Part shown: positions 1 to 9,428 of the stretch, piece after piece
Numbering within the stretch: position 1 is the first letter of the stretch
Layout of the letters: every line of letters begins with the position of its first letter
NCBI RefSeq assembly: GCF_020076305.1
Contig: NZ_JAIQXE010000001.1
Location: forward strand, 744,001-808,000
DNA from: Flavihumibacter profundi
Lineage (GTDB): Bacteria > Bacteroidota > Bacteroidia > Chitinophagales > Chitinophagaceae
DNA length: 64,000 bases
Direction of reading: 5' to 3'
The notes under the pieces: model-generated
Told to the model about the DNA's origin: nothing
The model's input: the letters and a program-made list of their open reading frames with translations, nothing else
The model's database searches: none
Made by a program: the position numbers and the translations under genes

Positions 1-335
1 CAGTTTTTTCTGACCCTGTCATTGCTCGCAACATAGGTAGTGGTACCTAAGGCACGCACATCGGGATTAGTATTCGATGGACTGTAGACCTGGTCGTCAC
101 TACCATTCCCAATGAGGAGGTTAAGGTTTCGGCCATAAAGCGGGAAATCACCTGCAGGGTCGCTGTTTAATGTACTGTAAACAGCCGACACAGCAGCAAC
201 TGCATCTGATTGCGTTTTGTAAAATTGATCCGAAACAATAATTGAACTTGGCTCCTCTGTCAGTTTATTGCACGACATTAAAGTGCTTGAAGAAAAAATT
301 GTTAAGATAATAAAATGAATATGGTAATTTTTCAT
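1..335 (-). CDS. SusD/RagB-family outer-membrane lipoprotein (partial, N-terminus)
   Basis: The reading frame opens with ATG at 335 on the minus strand and stays open to the window edge (about 111 codons), so the C-terminal part is missing. The N-terminus is a hydrophobic signal followed by a lipobox LMSC, with the lipidated cysteine at residue 22, then EEPSS and a helical stretch containing YKTQSDAVAAVSAVY, typical of the start of SusD/RagB proteins. SusD proteins are surface lipoproteins that cap the SusC channel and bind glycans. It lies 20 bp downstream of susC on the same strand, so co-transcription is expected. The substrate cannot be told from this fragment. Confidence 0.88.
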   Translation of the reverse strand, partial: MKNYHIHFIILTIFSSSTLMSCNKLTEEPSSIIVSDQFYKTQSDAVAAVSAVYSTLNSDPAGDFPLYGRNLNLLIGNGSDDQVYSPSNTNPDVRALGTTTYVASNDRVRKN

Positions 336-355
336 TGAAGTAAATTTTGAAATAC

Positions 356-3300
356 TTAAAAAGTGATATTAATACCAGCAAGGAATGTTTTTGAAGAAGG
401 ATAAATGCCATAGTCAATACCTTGTTTAGTATTGTCACTGTCATAGAAATTAACTTCCGGATCCAGGCCGGTATACTTTGTCCAGGTCGCCAGGTTCTGT
501 GCTGAGACATATATCCTGAGCTGCTTTGCGCGAATTTTTGAAGTAAGGCCATTGGAAAAATTATACCCCAGTGAAATGTTTTTAAGTTTCACATAGGAGC
601 CATCTTCGACCAATTTGTCAATTACCTGGGGAACGGGGGAGTTGGTTGCCCTTGGTTCAGTTCCATTTGGATTTGATGTACTCCAGCGGTTCAGTAAGGA
701 AGCCGATGAGTTTAAAGACAGCGTTGGGATTTCCAGTTTCTGGCGCAACAAATTGAATATTTTATTGCCATATGATCCCTGGAAAAATATTGAAAGGTCA
801 AAACCTTTATAGTTGAAATTGTTAGTAAATCCGAATGTGAATTTTGGTTGCGAGTTTCCAAGGTCAACTTTGTCAGCAGTAGTTACTGCACTATTGCCAT
901 TTACATCAATGTATTTACGGTCACCTTCTTTTTGTGGTACACCGGCTAATATTGGGGTACCTTTCGAGATATCCTCAGCTGTCAGTAGTCCATCGGTTTT
1001 ATATCCCCAGAAAGTACCAACGGGCAATCCGACTTTTACGATCACAGGAGACACCTGGCCTGTTGGTGCTATTGGGAAATAAGAATTAACCCCTTCACTT
1101 AAGCTTAGGATTTTGTTTTTGTTCACTGCAAAAACAAGTGCAGTTTTCCATCCCAGTACTTTTGATCGAAGGTTGTCTGTATTCAATCCTAATTCAAACC
1201 CTTTATTTTCTACACTGCCCGAATTTTTCAATACGCTTGTATAACCTGAATACAATGGGAACGGTACGTACAATAAGAGGTCGGATGTTTTTTTGTAGTA
1301 TACATCAAAAGTCAGGTTGACCCGGTTTTTATACAGGCCTAAGTCAATACCTCCATTATATTGTGTAGTGGTTTCCCATTTAAGGTCGGGATTAGCCAAT
1401 TGTGCGGGTGAAATTCCGGTTACCAGTGTGCTGTTGAAATAGTAGTTAGTTGGTGTTAATACTGCCAGGGAACTATATGGCGGTACTTCTGAATTACCAG
1501 TTTGTCCTGCTGTTAACCTCAATTTCAGATTGCTGACCTGGTCAATTCTATTGATAAAGTCTTCAGCCCCGGCATTCCAGGAAAAACCAACAGAAGGGAA
1601 AAATCCCCATTTGTTATTTTTACCCAATCTTGATGAGCCATCTGCTCTTCCTGAAAGTGTAAGGCTGTATTTGTGCTGGTAAGAGTAATTCACCCTTGCC
1701 AGGTAAGAATTCACTGCAGACTCATGGGCATCTGACTGTGAGAGTACTGGTGTTCCTGCAAACGACATGTTATTGAATTTTGTCAGGTCATTCGGGAATT
1801 TTTGAGCGCTTGCTACTGATGATTCATCAGTTGAATGCTGCATGGTATAACCACCAAGAACATTTAGAAAATGATTATCATTGAAGGTGTGGTCCCAGGT
1901 CAATGTATTTTCATTCAGCCATGAAGTAGCTGAAACTGCTCCGACCGAGGCATATCCAATAGCTGCATATCCAGTTGACGCCCCCGCAGGTGAACCTGTA
2001 TAGGACGGGGCATAATAGTTTTGCTTGGTATTGAATATGTCTGCACCAGCTGTAACTTTTAATACCAGGTCTTTCAGGATTTTATATTCCAGGGCAACAT
2101 TACCTAAATACCTTGTCAGGTAAGACTGGTTTGTAGTAGTAGCAATATCCTGTAATGGGTTTGTAGGGGTGGTGGAATAGGGACTTGAAATATTGTAGGT
2201 ACCGTCATCATTCCAGATTTTCACTGCAGGTGATGATTGAATAAGGATCGGGAAAGCAGCCGAGCCAAAATTGATACTGCCATAAGTATTTCCAAACAAC
2301 TTGGTATCATCAGATCTGCTGGCAAATATATTGGCACTAATTTTCAATTTGTCGGAAACATTCCTTTCAAGGTTCACACGGGCCGAATACCGTTTAAAAC
2401 CAGTATTTGTAACAGTGCCATCCTGGGAAAAATAATTACCTGCAATCAGGTATCTAGATTTTTCATCCCCGCCTGTAAAAGAAAGCTCATGATTTTGAAC
2501 ATTTGCATCGCGCAATGCGGAATTTTGCCAGTCTGAACCAATGCCAATTGCTGCAATAGCAGAATCACTGAAGGTTTTAGGTACATTGTCACTTACATTG
2601 ATATCATTCACCAGTGATGCCCACTGGGAACCATTCAGCAAAGCCAGTTTTTTAGTTATTTGCTGGCGCCCAACATATGCACTGTAATTGACATCATTTT
2701 TACCTTTTTTACCACGACGTGTAGTAATGATGACAACACCATTTGCACCTCTTGAACCATAAATAGCTGTTGCAGATGCATCTTTTAAAACATCAATTGA
2801 TTCAATATCACTAGGATTAATACTGGATAAAGCATTGATAGCTGGTCCATTGGAAGCTCCTGAATTGCTTAATGCATTGTTATTGTAAACAATAAATCCG
2901 TCTATTACATACAATGGATCATTACCGAAATTTATGGAGTTGCCACCACGTATCCTGATGGTAGCAGTACTTCCCGGTTGCCCTGAACTTTGCGTCACTG
3001 CAACGCCTGAAACTGAACCCTGGAGCAGGTTATCAAATGATACAGCTGGTTGTTGCAAATTTGATTTGGGAACTGAAGCTACAGAACCGGTAATGTCTGT
3101 TCTTTTTTGTGTGCCATAACCAACTACAGTTACTTCGTTCAACTGGTTCTGTAATTCCTGAATTCTGATTTCGATTACGGATTTGTCTACATAGATTTCT
3201 TTGGATTGATAGCCTACAAAACTGACTAACAGGGTATATGGAAATCTTTGGCCTGTTTTAAAAGAGAATTTTCCATGGTTGTCGGTAGCCACTTTGTGGG

Positions 3301-3472
3301 TTGTTCCTTTAATCTGGACGGTTGCGCCTTCCAGTGGGCCTTCCGTTTTAGTATCAATTACCCGACCGTCTAAGACAGTATTGATAATCGGGTCTGTGGA
3401 TGGTTGTGCCGAAGCATTCAATGATGATATAAAAACAAGGCAAATGGTCAATGGCCCTAATAATTTTTTCAT
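356..3472 (-). CDS. SusC/RagA-family TonB-linked outer-membrane transporter
   Basis: 1038 aa. Residues 1-22 form a Sec signal peptide ending NASAQ. Residues 34-100 are a carboxypeptidase-D-regulatory-like domain (DGRVIDTKTEGPLEGATVQI, VSFVGYQ). The VVGYGTQKR motif at 116-124 and the plug domain follow (RIRGGNSIN, then PLYVIDG at about 186-192). The rest is a large beta-barrel ending in phenylalanine (GINITF). No STN or FecR-interacting N-terminal domain is present, so sigma/anti-sigma control through this protein is unlikely. SusC imports oligosaccharides or other polymers with energy from TonB. It is paired with the SusD gene downstream. The next genes upstream are a DsrE-like protein and a GH123-like hydrolase, separated by a 511-bp gap, so linkage to them is uncertain. 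Confidence 0.95.
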   Translation of the reverse strand: MKKLLGPLTICLVFISSLNASAQPSTDPIINTVLDGRVIDTKTEGPLEGATVQIKGTTHKVATDNHGKFSFKTGQRFPYTLLVSFVGYQSKEIYVDKSVIEIRIQELQNQLNEVTVVGYGTQKRTDITGSVASVPKSNLQQPAVSFDNLLQGSVSGVAVTQSSGQPGSTATIRIRGGNSINFGNDPLYVIDGFIVYNNNALSNSGASNGPAINALSSINPSDIESIDVLKDASATAIYGSRGANGVVIITTRRGKKGKNDVNYSAYVGRQQITKKLALLNGSQWASLVNDINVSDNVPKTFSDSAIAAIGIGSDWQNSALRDANVQNHELSFTGGDEKSRYLIAGNYFSQDGTVTNTGFKRYSARVNLERNVSDKLKISANIFASRSDDTKLFGNTYGSINFGSAAFPILIQSSPAVKIWNDDGTYNISSPYSTTPTNPLQDIATTTNQSYLTRYLGNVALEYKILKDLVLKVTAGADIFNTKQNYYAPSYTGSPAGASTGYAAIGYASVGAVSATSWLNENTLTWDHTFNDNHFLNVLGGYTMQHSTDESSVASAQKFPNDLTKFNNMSFAGTPVLSQSDAHESAVNSYLARVNYSYQHKYSLTLSGRADGSSRLGKNNKWGFFPSVGFSWNAGAEDFINRIDQVSNLKLRLTAGQTGNSEVPPYSSLAVLTPTNYYFNSTLVTGISPAQLANPDLKWETTTQYNGGIDLGLYKNRVNLTFDVYYKKTSDLLLYVPFPLYSGYTSVLKNSGSVENKGFELGLNTDNLRSKVLGWKTALVFAVNKNKILSLSEGVNSYFPIAPTGQVSPVIVKVGLPVGTFWGYKTDGLLTAEDISKGTPILAGVPQKEGDRKYIDVNGNSAVTTADKVDLGNSQPKFTFGFTNNFNYKGFDLSIFFQGSYGNKIFNLLRQKLEIPTLSLNSSASLLNRWSTSNPNGTEPRATNSPVPQVIDKLVEDGSYVKLKNISLGYNFSNGLTSKIRAKQLRIYVSAQNLATWTKYTGLDPEVNFYDSDNTKQGIDYGIYPSSKTFLAGINITF

Positions 3473-3510
3473 TATTTATTAATTGAAGAGGTAGGAAAGT
3501 TGATGAATAC

Positions 3511-3583
3511 CCCGGTGCAGCAGCCGACAGCCCATAAGAAGCCAACCACCGGCCCGACTGGGTTCCAGAGGCTGCTGCCCGGG
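3511..3583 (-). promoter_or_regulatory. Strong hairpin in the susC upstream/leader region
   Basis: The arms 3511-3525 and 3570-3583 pair over 14 bp (five outer CCCGG/CCGGG pairs, one bulged T at 3516, then nine GCAGCAGCC/GGCTGCTGC pairs) around a 44-nt loop. The loop can form a further CTGG/CCAG hairpin on the minus strand. It ends 38 nt before the susC start codon, so it would lie in the 5' leader if transcription starts upstream. It has no T-tract after it and is not a terminator. I could not match it to a known riboswitch family. It may be a leader structure or a dispersed palindromic repeat. Confidence 0.5.
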
Positions 3584-3943
3584 ATATAATAATAGTTTTA
3601 GCTAAGCCACTGATGAATTACATGGCTCAGGTATGCAAGCAAAAAAAAGGTTGTGCTTAAACTAACAACAACAGAAAAAGTTGGAAGAGGAGTGTATGTG
3701 ATAAATTACCACCACAGCCTTAATTGGCATTCTTTTTTTTGTAGGTTTCATTTCATTTTATTTTGAAATAGAAGACAAACACTTGCAGCTGGTGGTTAGC
3801 TGGACAGGTGCAGTTTTTTAAGACTCATTAATTATTAGTCTACTAAAACTATAGACAAAGTAAAAGTAAATAATCTGGAAATCCAAATGAATTGATGGTA
3901 TTTTTTTAAAATTTTCTGCAAACGGGATAATTACAGAATGGAA

Positions 3944-3973
3944 ATAAGCCACGATATAAGTATCGTGGCTTAT
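3944..3973 (-). terminator. Hairpin terminator after the DsrE-like gene
   Basis: A perfect 13-bp inverted repeat (ATAAGCCACGATA / TATCGTGGCTTAT) with a 4-nt loop lies 10 bp past the stop codon of the gene at 3984-4688. The T-run following it on the minus strand is short. A better T-run lies on the plus-strand side. This position fits transcription termination. Confidence 0.7.
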
Positions 3974-3983
3974 GAATTTTTAT

Positions 3984-4688
3984 TTATCCTACAAAGCAAT
4001 ATGCACAGCCATGTTCCTGTGCACGGCCAACTGCCCAAACACCGGATGGTACAATTTGTATACCTGGCAATAAACCATCAACCATTTCTTTATAAACCTC
4101 TTCTGCTTTAGTGCCATTATTCTGGGCAATGACATTACTATACACTGTCATGGCCATATTACAAACGCAAAACATTACCCCATCTTTCTGGAGGTCATTA
4201 ATGCCGATGGCAACCGGACCAATCCCCGGTACTTTAAAATCATCGGCTTTGGGTTGCCAGAAGGCATTTCTTGTGGCTGGAGCCTTTGTTGCAGGGTCGT
4301 TAATTTTAAACATTTCGCCGAATTTATATTTCTCCCACAAACTATTTTGCATAGTAAAAGGGATGGCATTATGCCTTAATACGACTACAACATTACTCTC
4401 ATTCATTGGCGTACCGGTTTTTTCATTCGTTGATAAGAATACCCGTGGCCAGGCGAATGGGAACATTTCATGCGGGTTGGGCACATCATAGACGATACGA
4501 TGCTTGCCTTTTATTTTGTTAAACCAGGTATCTGCATCAGAAATTCCTTCTTCAGGCAGCCATTTTTCTGAAGCCTTAACTGGCAGCGGGGAAACCAGGG
4601 AGCTTAGTCCGAGGAATGCAGCTCCCGAAAGAAACGTACCTAAAAATGCCCTGCGCTGGTTTGGGGCAGGGACTTGTTTTTTTTTCAT
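3984..4688 (-). CDS. Tat-exported DsrE-like protein with C-terminal CxxC
   Basis: 234 aa. A twin-arginine signal is present (QRRAFLGT, arginines 12-13, then a hydrophobic segment ending near residue 40). The middle reads VVVVLRHNAIPF, and FCVCNMAM at 173-180 resembles the DsrE/DsrF-like fold, in which one cysteine of this strand is often functional in sulfur transfer. The C-terminus is HGCAYCFVG, giving a CxxC at residues 228-231 almost at the end of the chain. Tat export suggests it folds, perhaps with a cofactor, before reaching the periplasm. It stands alone between susC and the GH123-like gene, with its own upstream palindrome (4726-4739) and downstream terminator. The family assignment is by motif resemblance only and the role is unknown. 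Confidence 0.62.
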   Translation of the reverse strand: MKKKQVPAPNQRRAFLGTFLSGAAFLGLSSLVSPLPVKASEKWLPEEGISDADTWFNKIKGKHRIVYDVPNPHEMFPFAWPRVFLSTNEKTGTPMNESNVVVVLRHNAIPFTMQNSLWEKYKFGEMFKINDPATKAPATRNAFWQPKADDFKVPGIGPVAIGINDLQKDGVMFCVCNMAMTVYSNVIAQNNGTKAEEVYKEMVDGLLPGIQIVPSGVWAVGRAQEHGCAYCFVG

Positions 4689-5012
4689 ACAGCATTGTTT
4701 TATTGGTTAAACATTAATGGAATGCTTCTGTAAACAGAAATAATATTCCTGTTCGAATGGGTACAAGTAGAAGTCCGACTGACTGTTGGATAGGGGTGGG
4801 AATTTGGAGCAAAAAGACTGGAATAAAGCCAATTGATTGGAAGGCCGCTTAACAAATTAATCTCAGGTAATTTGTTCAATTGCCTAAGTTACAAATTTGG
4901 TACCGGAATTCCTTTTGCTTTTTTTCTATTTTGAAGGCATAATTTCCTTTCAGCCCAGTGGAAGGGAAAGGTAACCGTATAAACAGGGAAATGTTTTTAT
5001 GATTTTTCCGTG
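4689..5012. other. 324-bp intergenic region
   Basis: This stretch separates the DsrE-like gene from the GH123-like gene. It holds the 4726-4739 palindrome and, at its left-strand end, a possible weak hairpin (4982-5014, ten pairs with one mismatch) that overlaps the stop codon of the GH123-like gene and could help end its transcription. No coding frame is convincing here. Confidence 0.4.
4726..4739. promoter_or_regulatory. Inverted repeat upstream of the DsrE-like gene
   Basis: TTCTGT-AA-ACAGAA is a perfect 6-2-6 inverted repeat 38 bp before the start codon at 4688. Its size and position fit a dimeric regulator's operator. No cognate regulator is encoded nearby, and chance occurrence in A/T-rich DNA cannot be excluded. 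Confidence 0.3.
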
Positions 5013-6710
5013 TTAATAACTATTAAGCGTTTTTTGGGCTTTTTCAATCATGGTTGCAGCACTGGTTTTATCCAATGATTTTATGGTGAAAATGGCCAGC
5101 AACTTGTTTAAGGACTCCAGGTTTTTGGTATTTTTTTGCCGGATAAATTCTTCTTTAAGGATCCTTACCTTTTCAAAATCCTGGATGCCCTCTATTAGTT
5201 TTTCAAAGCGAATGGAAGTCCATGGACCAGGGTATACCTGGTAAGTATCACCAGCAGGCCAGGCAGTATAACGGCTGTCGGCCAATGGATCTTTTACCCA
5301 ACTGTTATAAGCCCACCTGAGGTATCCATTGAAGCCATTTGCGGCTGCATACCAACCAAGCCAGGCACCTTCCGCCGGAGGCGAAAAAGTGAATATATTT
5401 GGCCTTGCTTCTACACAGCAGGTATAATATGTACTGGGTTTGCCAAGGCTTTTACGTTCCTCTAAAACTTCGGGGGTAAACCGGAATTTCGAAGCCACAC
5501 AATAATCATAAATATCCTTTTCGATTTCCGGATGGTATTCCCCGGCCAGTGCTATTTTCCAGGCTGGATCAATATTTTTAAGTAAGGCAATTACTGCCTT
5601 CATATCTGCCATAGGTCTTTCATCCATAGCGATCCTTGTAATGGAAAACCAGCCCTTTTCTTTAAGATGTACCGTAAAATCTTTCAACATGGCCGACCAA
5701 TGGCTGTTGTATTCTTCAGAACCAATTTTGGCAACCAGGGCAGTATCTTTGGACAGGCTTTCATCATAATATTGGAAAGAGAGTTTCCAGGGTACCATAG
5801 AATAGCAATTGATGCCTTTATTTATGCCACAGCTCATTACAAACGAAACATATTGGTCAAATAAGCTGTAATCATAATACCAGCTGCCATCTTTTTTCTT
5901 TACCCATTTTATCAGGCTTGGAAAATCATCATATGTCTGGTGGTTCCAGGGTTCAGTGATGATGCTGGTTGTAACATATTTCTGTCCTGCATTGGCCAGC
6001 ATAGTATAATAAGGCCGCATAAACGCGTAATGCGCAACACTCCACAATGGTACATTATGGATCCTGGAAATTGCTGCCGGGTGTTGCCACAGGTCCAGGG
6101 CGAATGTCCAGTCACCCGGTGGTGGTAATTCATGGTTAACCACTGTCAGGGAAACCTGGAGCTGATAAGGCTTATCTGCATTGATTGTAACAGTTCCTTT
6201 ATACTCTCCAGGAGTTGCTGAAGCCGGTACCTGTATACTTAGCCAAACTGGTTGGACAGTATATTGCTTTACTGCTGTTGCTGTGGCAGGATCAATAGGA
6301 TCAGCTACAAGAGAAGAATCGAAATCCTTTGGTTGACGGTATCCGCAGCCATTCGCGAATTCATCTGTTATAACATAGCGAAGGAATCCCGAAGTAATAT
6401 TATTGGCATTTATTTTCTCGCCACTGTTATTGGTTAATTCATTAGCCTGCACACTCAGGTTACTGATTTTTTCGCTTGACCAAACCAGGAGCTGTACCTG
6501 TACTTTTTCACCGCGCCAGGCTTTAGCTGTCCATTTGGTATTAGCAGCAATTTGTGGTAATTTATCCTGTGCATATCGTAAATTGCTACTGGCAAAACTG
6601 ACAGTGGTGCCCGGTTTCATTTTTTTCCAGGCAGCATCCTGGGCAAATAAAGAACTAAAATTGGTAATGCATAATAAAAGGAACAATAAATTGGTGGCAA
6701 TTTTTTTCAT
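5013..6710 (-). CDS. GH123-like / DUF4091-domain glycoside hydrolase
   Basis: 565 aa with a signal peptide (residues 1-23, ending SLFAQ), so it is exported. Residues about 40-195 form a beta-rich domain (QVQLLVWSS, VPASATPGEYKGTV, LTVVNHELPP), typical of the N-terminal module before DUF4091/GH123 catalytic domains. The region from about 200 is a TIM-barrel-like domain with RIAMDERP and a C-terminal section carrying RWAYNSW and SIRFEKLIEGIQDFEKVRIL. That last stretch is the hallmark of the DUF4091 C-terminus. GH123 enzymes characterised elsewhere act on beta-N-acetylgalactosaminides, but this subgroup is broad, so the substrate is open. It is divergent from the 19-kb operon starting at 6896, so the two may share a regulatory region. 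Confidence 0.8.
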   Translation of the reverse strand: MKKIATNLLFLLLCITNFSSLFAQDAAWKKMKPGTTVSFASSNLRYAQDKLPQIAANTKWTAKAWRGEKVQVQLLVWSSEKISNLSVQANELTNNSGEKINANNITSGFLRYVITDEFANGCGYRQPKDFDSSLVADPIDPATATAVKQYTVQPVWLSIQVPASATPGEYKGTVTINADKPYQLQVSLTVVNHELPPPGDWTFALDLWQHPAAISRIHNVPLWSVAHYAFMRPYYTMLANAGQKYVTTSIITEPWNHQTYDDFPSLIKWVKKKDGSWYYDYSLFDQYVSFVMSCGINKGINCYSMVPWKLSFQYYDESLSKDTALVAKIGSEEYNSHWSAMLKDFTVHLKEKGWFSITRIAMDERPMADMKAVIALLKNIDPAWKIALAGEYHPEIEKDIYDYCVASKFRFTPEVLEERKSLGKPSTYYTCCVEARPNIFTFSPPAEGAWLGWYAAANGFNGYLRWAYNSWVKDPLADSRYTAWPAGDTYQVYPGPWTSIRFEKLIEGIQDFEKVRILKEEFIRQKNTKNLESLNKLLAIFTIKSLDKTSAATMIEKAQKTLNSY

Positions 6711-6895
6711 ACCCTGGTTGGCAAGTTTTCGTTGAAATTCCTTTCAAATATCTGTTAAAAAACAAGCCGGGGAATTTTTTCTGCCATTTAGAATTGCAGG
6801 ACGGCACAGGACGGTTATATAACACCAAATAATTATTGTTGTAGGCTACTATATATTGGAATAATTCATTTTTTCAGAAACGATTGTAATACCAG

Positions 6896-9385
6896 ATGGG
6901 AAGTATTAATATTTTTTATAAAGGAAAGGCAAATTTCCACCTGAAGGCCGCTTGTATTACTTTTTTAATTGTACTGATCTGTTTTCCTTCATTCATTGCT
7001 AACGCCCAGGAAAGCCCTGTTGAAATTCCTGCCAAAGAAGGTTTCTGGCTTTGGTCTTTGTTGGGAAGGTTCCATCCTGCTATTGTCCATTTCCCTATTG
7101 GGTTTTTGTATATCGCCATCCTGCTCGAATGGATAGGCAGAAGAAAGAAAACCGGCCAGTTTGAAAGCAGCATTTATATTACTGTTTTAGTAGCTGCAAT
7201 TTCTTCCGTCCTGGCGGTAGTACTGGGCCTGGTTTTATCGAATACCGAAAGCTATGGCAGCAATGTGCTCGTTGTTCACCAGTGGACGGGAATTGCAACA
7301 ATGATTTTTTCCTGTATTACAGCTTATTTATATCAGAAGAAACTGTTTCGTTATGCCTTCCTTTTTTTATTTGCCAGCACCATTGGCGTAACGGTTGCCG
7401 GACACTATGGTGCAGAATTAACACATGGTGACGATTACCTGACCAGTGTGCTTCCCAAAGGTGAAGAAGAAGTAGTAGCAGGAGAGGATGGAGAAGAAAA
7501 TAAATTTTCCCTGGCGAGTCTGAAAGGACCAATAACAAATGAACAGGTTCAGGAACTGAATTTCCAGGTAAGGACAATACTGGCCCATAATTGTTATAGT
7601 TGCCATGGTCCGGGGAAAATGAAAGGGGAATTACGCCTCGATTCTAAAGAAAGTATATTCAAGGGCGGGAAGAATGGCATCATCCTGAAACCGGGCCATC
7701 CTGAAACTAGTGAAATTATTCGCAGGGTTACTCTACCACGTACCCATAAAGAAGCTATGCCATCAAAAGGGAAGGCGCTTACTTCTAATGAGATTGCCAT
7801 TCTTGAGTATTGGATCAAGCAGGGTGCGCCCTGGCCAAGCGGTCCTGAAAAAAGTTTATATCGCGTTGCTGCGCTTGAACCAAGGCTACCGGAAGTTCCT
7901 GCAGCTTCGGAAAACCTCACCAACCCGATTGACAGGTTTGTTGGTGCCTATTTCCAGAAACACAAAATCCAGTGGAGTTCGCCGGTTGATGACAGGATTT
8001 ATATCCGGCGTGTTTACCTGGATGTTATCGGTTTGGTTCCACCTCCGGATAGTATAGATGCCTATGTGCAGGATAAAAGGCCAGATAAACAAAGCATCCT
8101 TGTCAGAAACCTCCTGAACCGTAATAATGATTATGCGCAACACTGGCTAACTTTCTGGAATGATGCGTTGCGGAATGATTATACCGGCACAGGCTATATA
8201 ACAGGGGGCAGGTTTGATATTACCCAATGGCTGTACAACTCGCTGTTGGAAAACAAGCCTTATAATACTTTTGTAAAGGAATTGCTTAGTCCCGATAGCT
8301 CCTCCGCGGGTTTTATCAGGGGCATTCAATGGCGGGGTGTTATCAATTCAAGCCAGTCTACAGAAATGCAGGCTGCACAGAATGTTTCGCAGGTTTTCCT
8401 GGGCCTTAATTTGAAATGCACTTCCTGCCATGATAGTTTTATCAGCGACTGGAAACTGGATGATGCCTACGCCTTTGCTAATCTTTTTTCAGATTCTTCC
8501 CTTGAAATTCACCGGTGTGACAAGCCAACCGGCAAAATGGCGGGCCGCAGGATTCTTTTTAAAGACCTTGGGGTAATTGATTCTACTGCAACCAGGATTA
8601 ACCGTTTAAAGCAACTGGCTGATAACCTGGTACAACCCAGGGATGGTCGTTTATACAGAACGTTCGTGAACCGCATGTGGGCACAGTTTTTTGGCAGGGG
8701 AATTATTGAGCCGGTGGATATGATGGACAATAAGCCCTGGAACCAGGATTTGATCGACTGGCTTGCCTATGATTTCGTAGCTTCCGGATATGATACTAAA
8801 AAACTGATTCAGAATATTCTCACTTCGCAAACCTATCAGTTGCCATCAGTTGCGATGAAAGATCCTGAATTGGTCACAGCTCCAGGCTATGTATTCCAGG
8901 GAATGGTGCGGAAAAGGTTAACTGCAGAACAATTTGCAGATGCTGTTAGTGAAACCCTGCAGCCAATTTACCAGGATAGTATGATTGTTTTTAACCTGTT
9001 GCCTGAAAAAGTGAAATATAATATTCCGTTTGCCAGGGCTTCACTGATGAGAAACGATCCGTTCCTTACAGCATTGGGGAGGCCAAACCGCGAAACTGTT
9101 TCTACCAGCAGAAGTTCGCAGGCGAACCTGCTTCAGGCGCTGGAATTAACCAACGGGAACTTATTTAATGAGGCTATGAAAAAAGCCGCTGAAAAATGGA
9201 AAAATAAATATCCTGATCCGGTTGTAATGATCAGGCAGGTGTACAGGAATGCATTGGGGCGGTTACCGATGAAGCATGAAGAGGAAATTGCGCTAAAAGC
9301 TATAAAGGAATCACCTTCAGTAAACGGAGTTCAGGATTTCCTTTGGGCCATAGCACTGCACCCCGAATTTCAGCTGATTTATTGA
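6896..9385 (+). CDS. DUF2231-PSCyt1-DUF1549-DUF1553 membrane-anchored cytochrome protein
   Basis: 829 aa. A hydrophobic leader (about 17-37) precedes a DUF2231-like membrane domain with several helices (GRFHPAIVHFPIGFLY, later GHYGAELTHG). A planctomycete-type cytochrome module follows with haem motif CYSCH at 233-237, then GGK and a PSKGK-type Met/Lys segment ending ILEYWIKQGAPW. DUF1549 begins near 345 and contains a second haem-type motif, CTSCH, at 508-512. DUF1553 follows (FVNRMWAQFFGRGIIEPVDM and NGNLFNEAM). The protein should sit in the inner membrane with its haem domains in the periplasm. The exact reaction of the DUF1549/1553 pair is not established. They recur with DUF1501 proteins, as here with the next gene 43 bp downstream. 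This is the first gene of the 19-kb plus-strand operon. Confidence 0.9.
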   Translation: MGSINIFYKGKANFHLKAACITFLIVLICFPSFIANAQESPVEIPAKEGFWLWSLLGRFHPAIVHFPIGFLYIAILLEWIGRRKKTGQFESSIYITVLVAAISSVLAVVLGLVLSNTESYGSNVLVVHQWTGIATMIFSCITAYLYQKKLFRYAFLFLFASTIGVTVAGHYGAELTHGDDYLTSVLPKGEEEVVAGEDGEENKFSLASLKGPITNEQVQELNFQVRTILAHNCYSCHGPGKMKGELRLDSKESIFKGGKNGIILKPGHPETSEIIRRVTLPRTHKEAMPSKGKALTSNEIAILEYWIKQGAPWPSGPEKSLYRVAALEPRLPEVPAASENLTNPIDRFVGAYFQKHKIQWSSPVDDRIYIRRVYLDVIGLVPPPDSIDAYVQDKRPDKQSILVRNLLNRNNDYAQHWLTFWNDALRNDYTGTGYITGGRFDITQWLYNSLLENKPYNTFVKELLSPDSSSAGFIRGIQWRGVINSSQSTEMQAAQNVSQVFLGLNLKCTSCHDSFISDWKLDDAYAFANLFSDSSLEIHRCDKPTGKMAGRRILFKDLGVIDSTATRINRLKQLADNLVQPRDGRLYRTFVNRMWAQFFGRGIIEPVDMMDNKPWNQDLIDWLAYDFVASGYDTKKLIQNILTSQTYQLPSVAMKDPELVTAPGYVFQGMVRKRLTAEQFADAVSETLQPIYQDSMIVFNLLPEKVKYNIPFARASLMRNDPFLTALGRPNRETVSTSRSSQANLLQALELTNGNLFNEAMKKAAEKWKNKYPDPVVMIRQVYRNALGRLPMKHEEEIALKAIKESPSVNGVQDFLWAIALHPEFQLIY

Positions 9386-9428
9386 TCGGTTCTTTTTTTT
9401 TTAAATTTCAGCATTACAAATCAGACAA

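Larger units (their letters stand above)
3473..3983. other. 511-bp gene-free region upstream of susC
   Basis: Apart from the 3511-3583 hairpin and the terminator at 3944-3973, this stretch is A/T-rich with homopolymer runs. No convincing open frame was found; the short frame that reads into susC is out of frame with it. I looked for a Bacteroidota -7 element (TAnnTTTG on the minus strand) and found only near matches, so the susC promoter is unassigned. Confidence 0.5.

Noticed and set aside
265-552. Open frame across the susC/susD junction on the minus strand
   Set aside because: It overlaps the end of susC and the start of susD in another frame, and both of those have clear family signatures.
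3354-3545. Small frame starting in the susC leader hairpin as a leader peptide
   Set aside because: It runs 119 bp into susC out of frame and shows no attenuator-type codon runs; no evidence of translation.
3511-3583. Cobalamin or SAM riboswitch upstream of susC
   Set aside because: The conserved core sequences of these classes were not found around the hairpin; only the stem-loop itself is supported.
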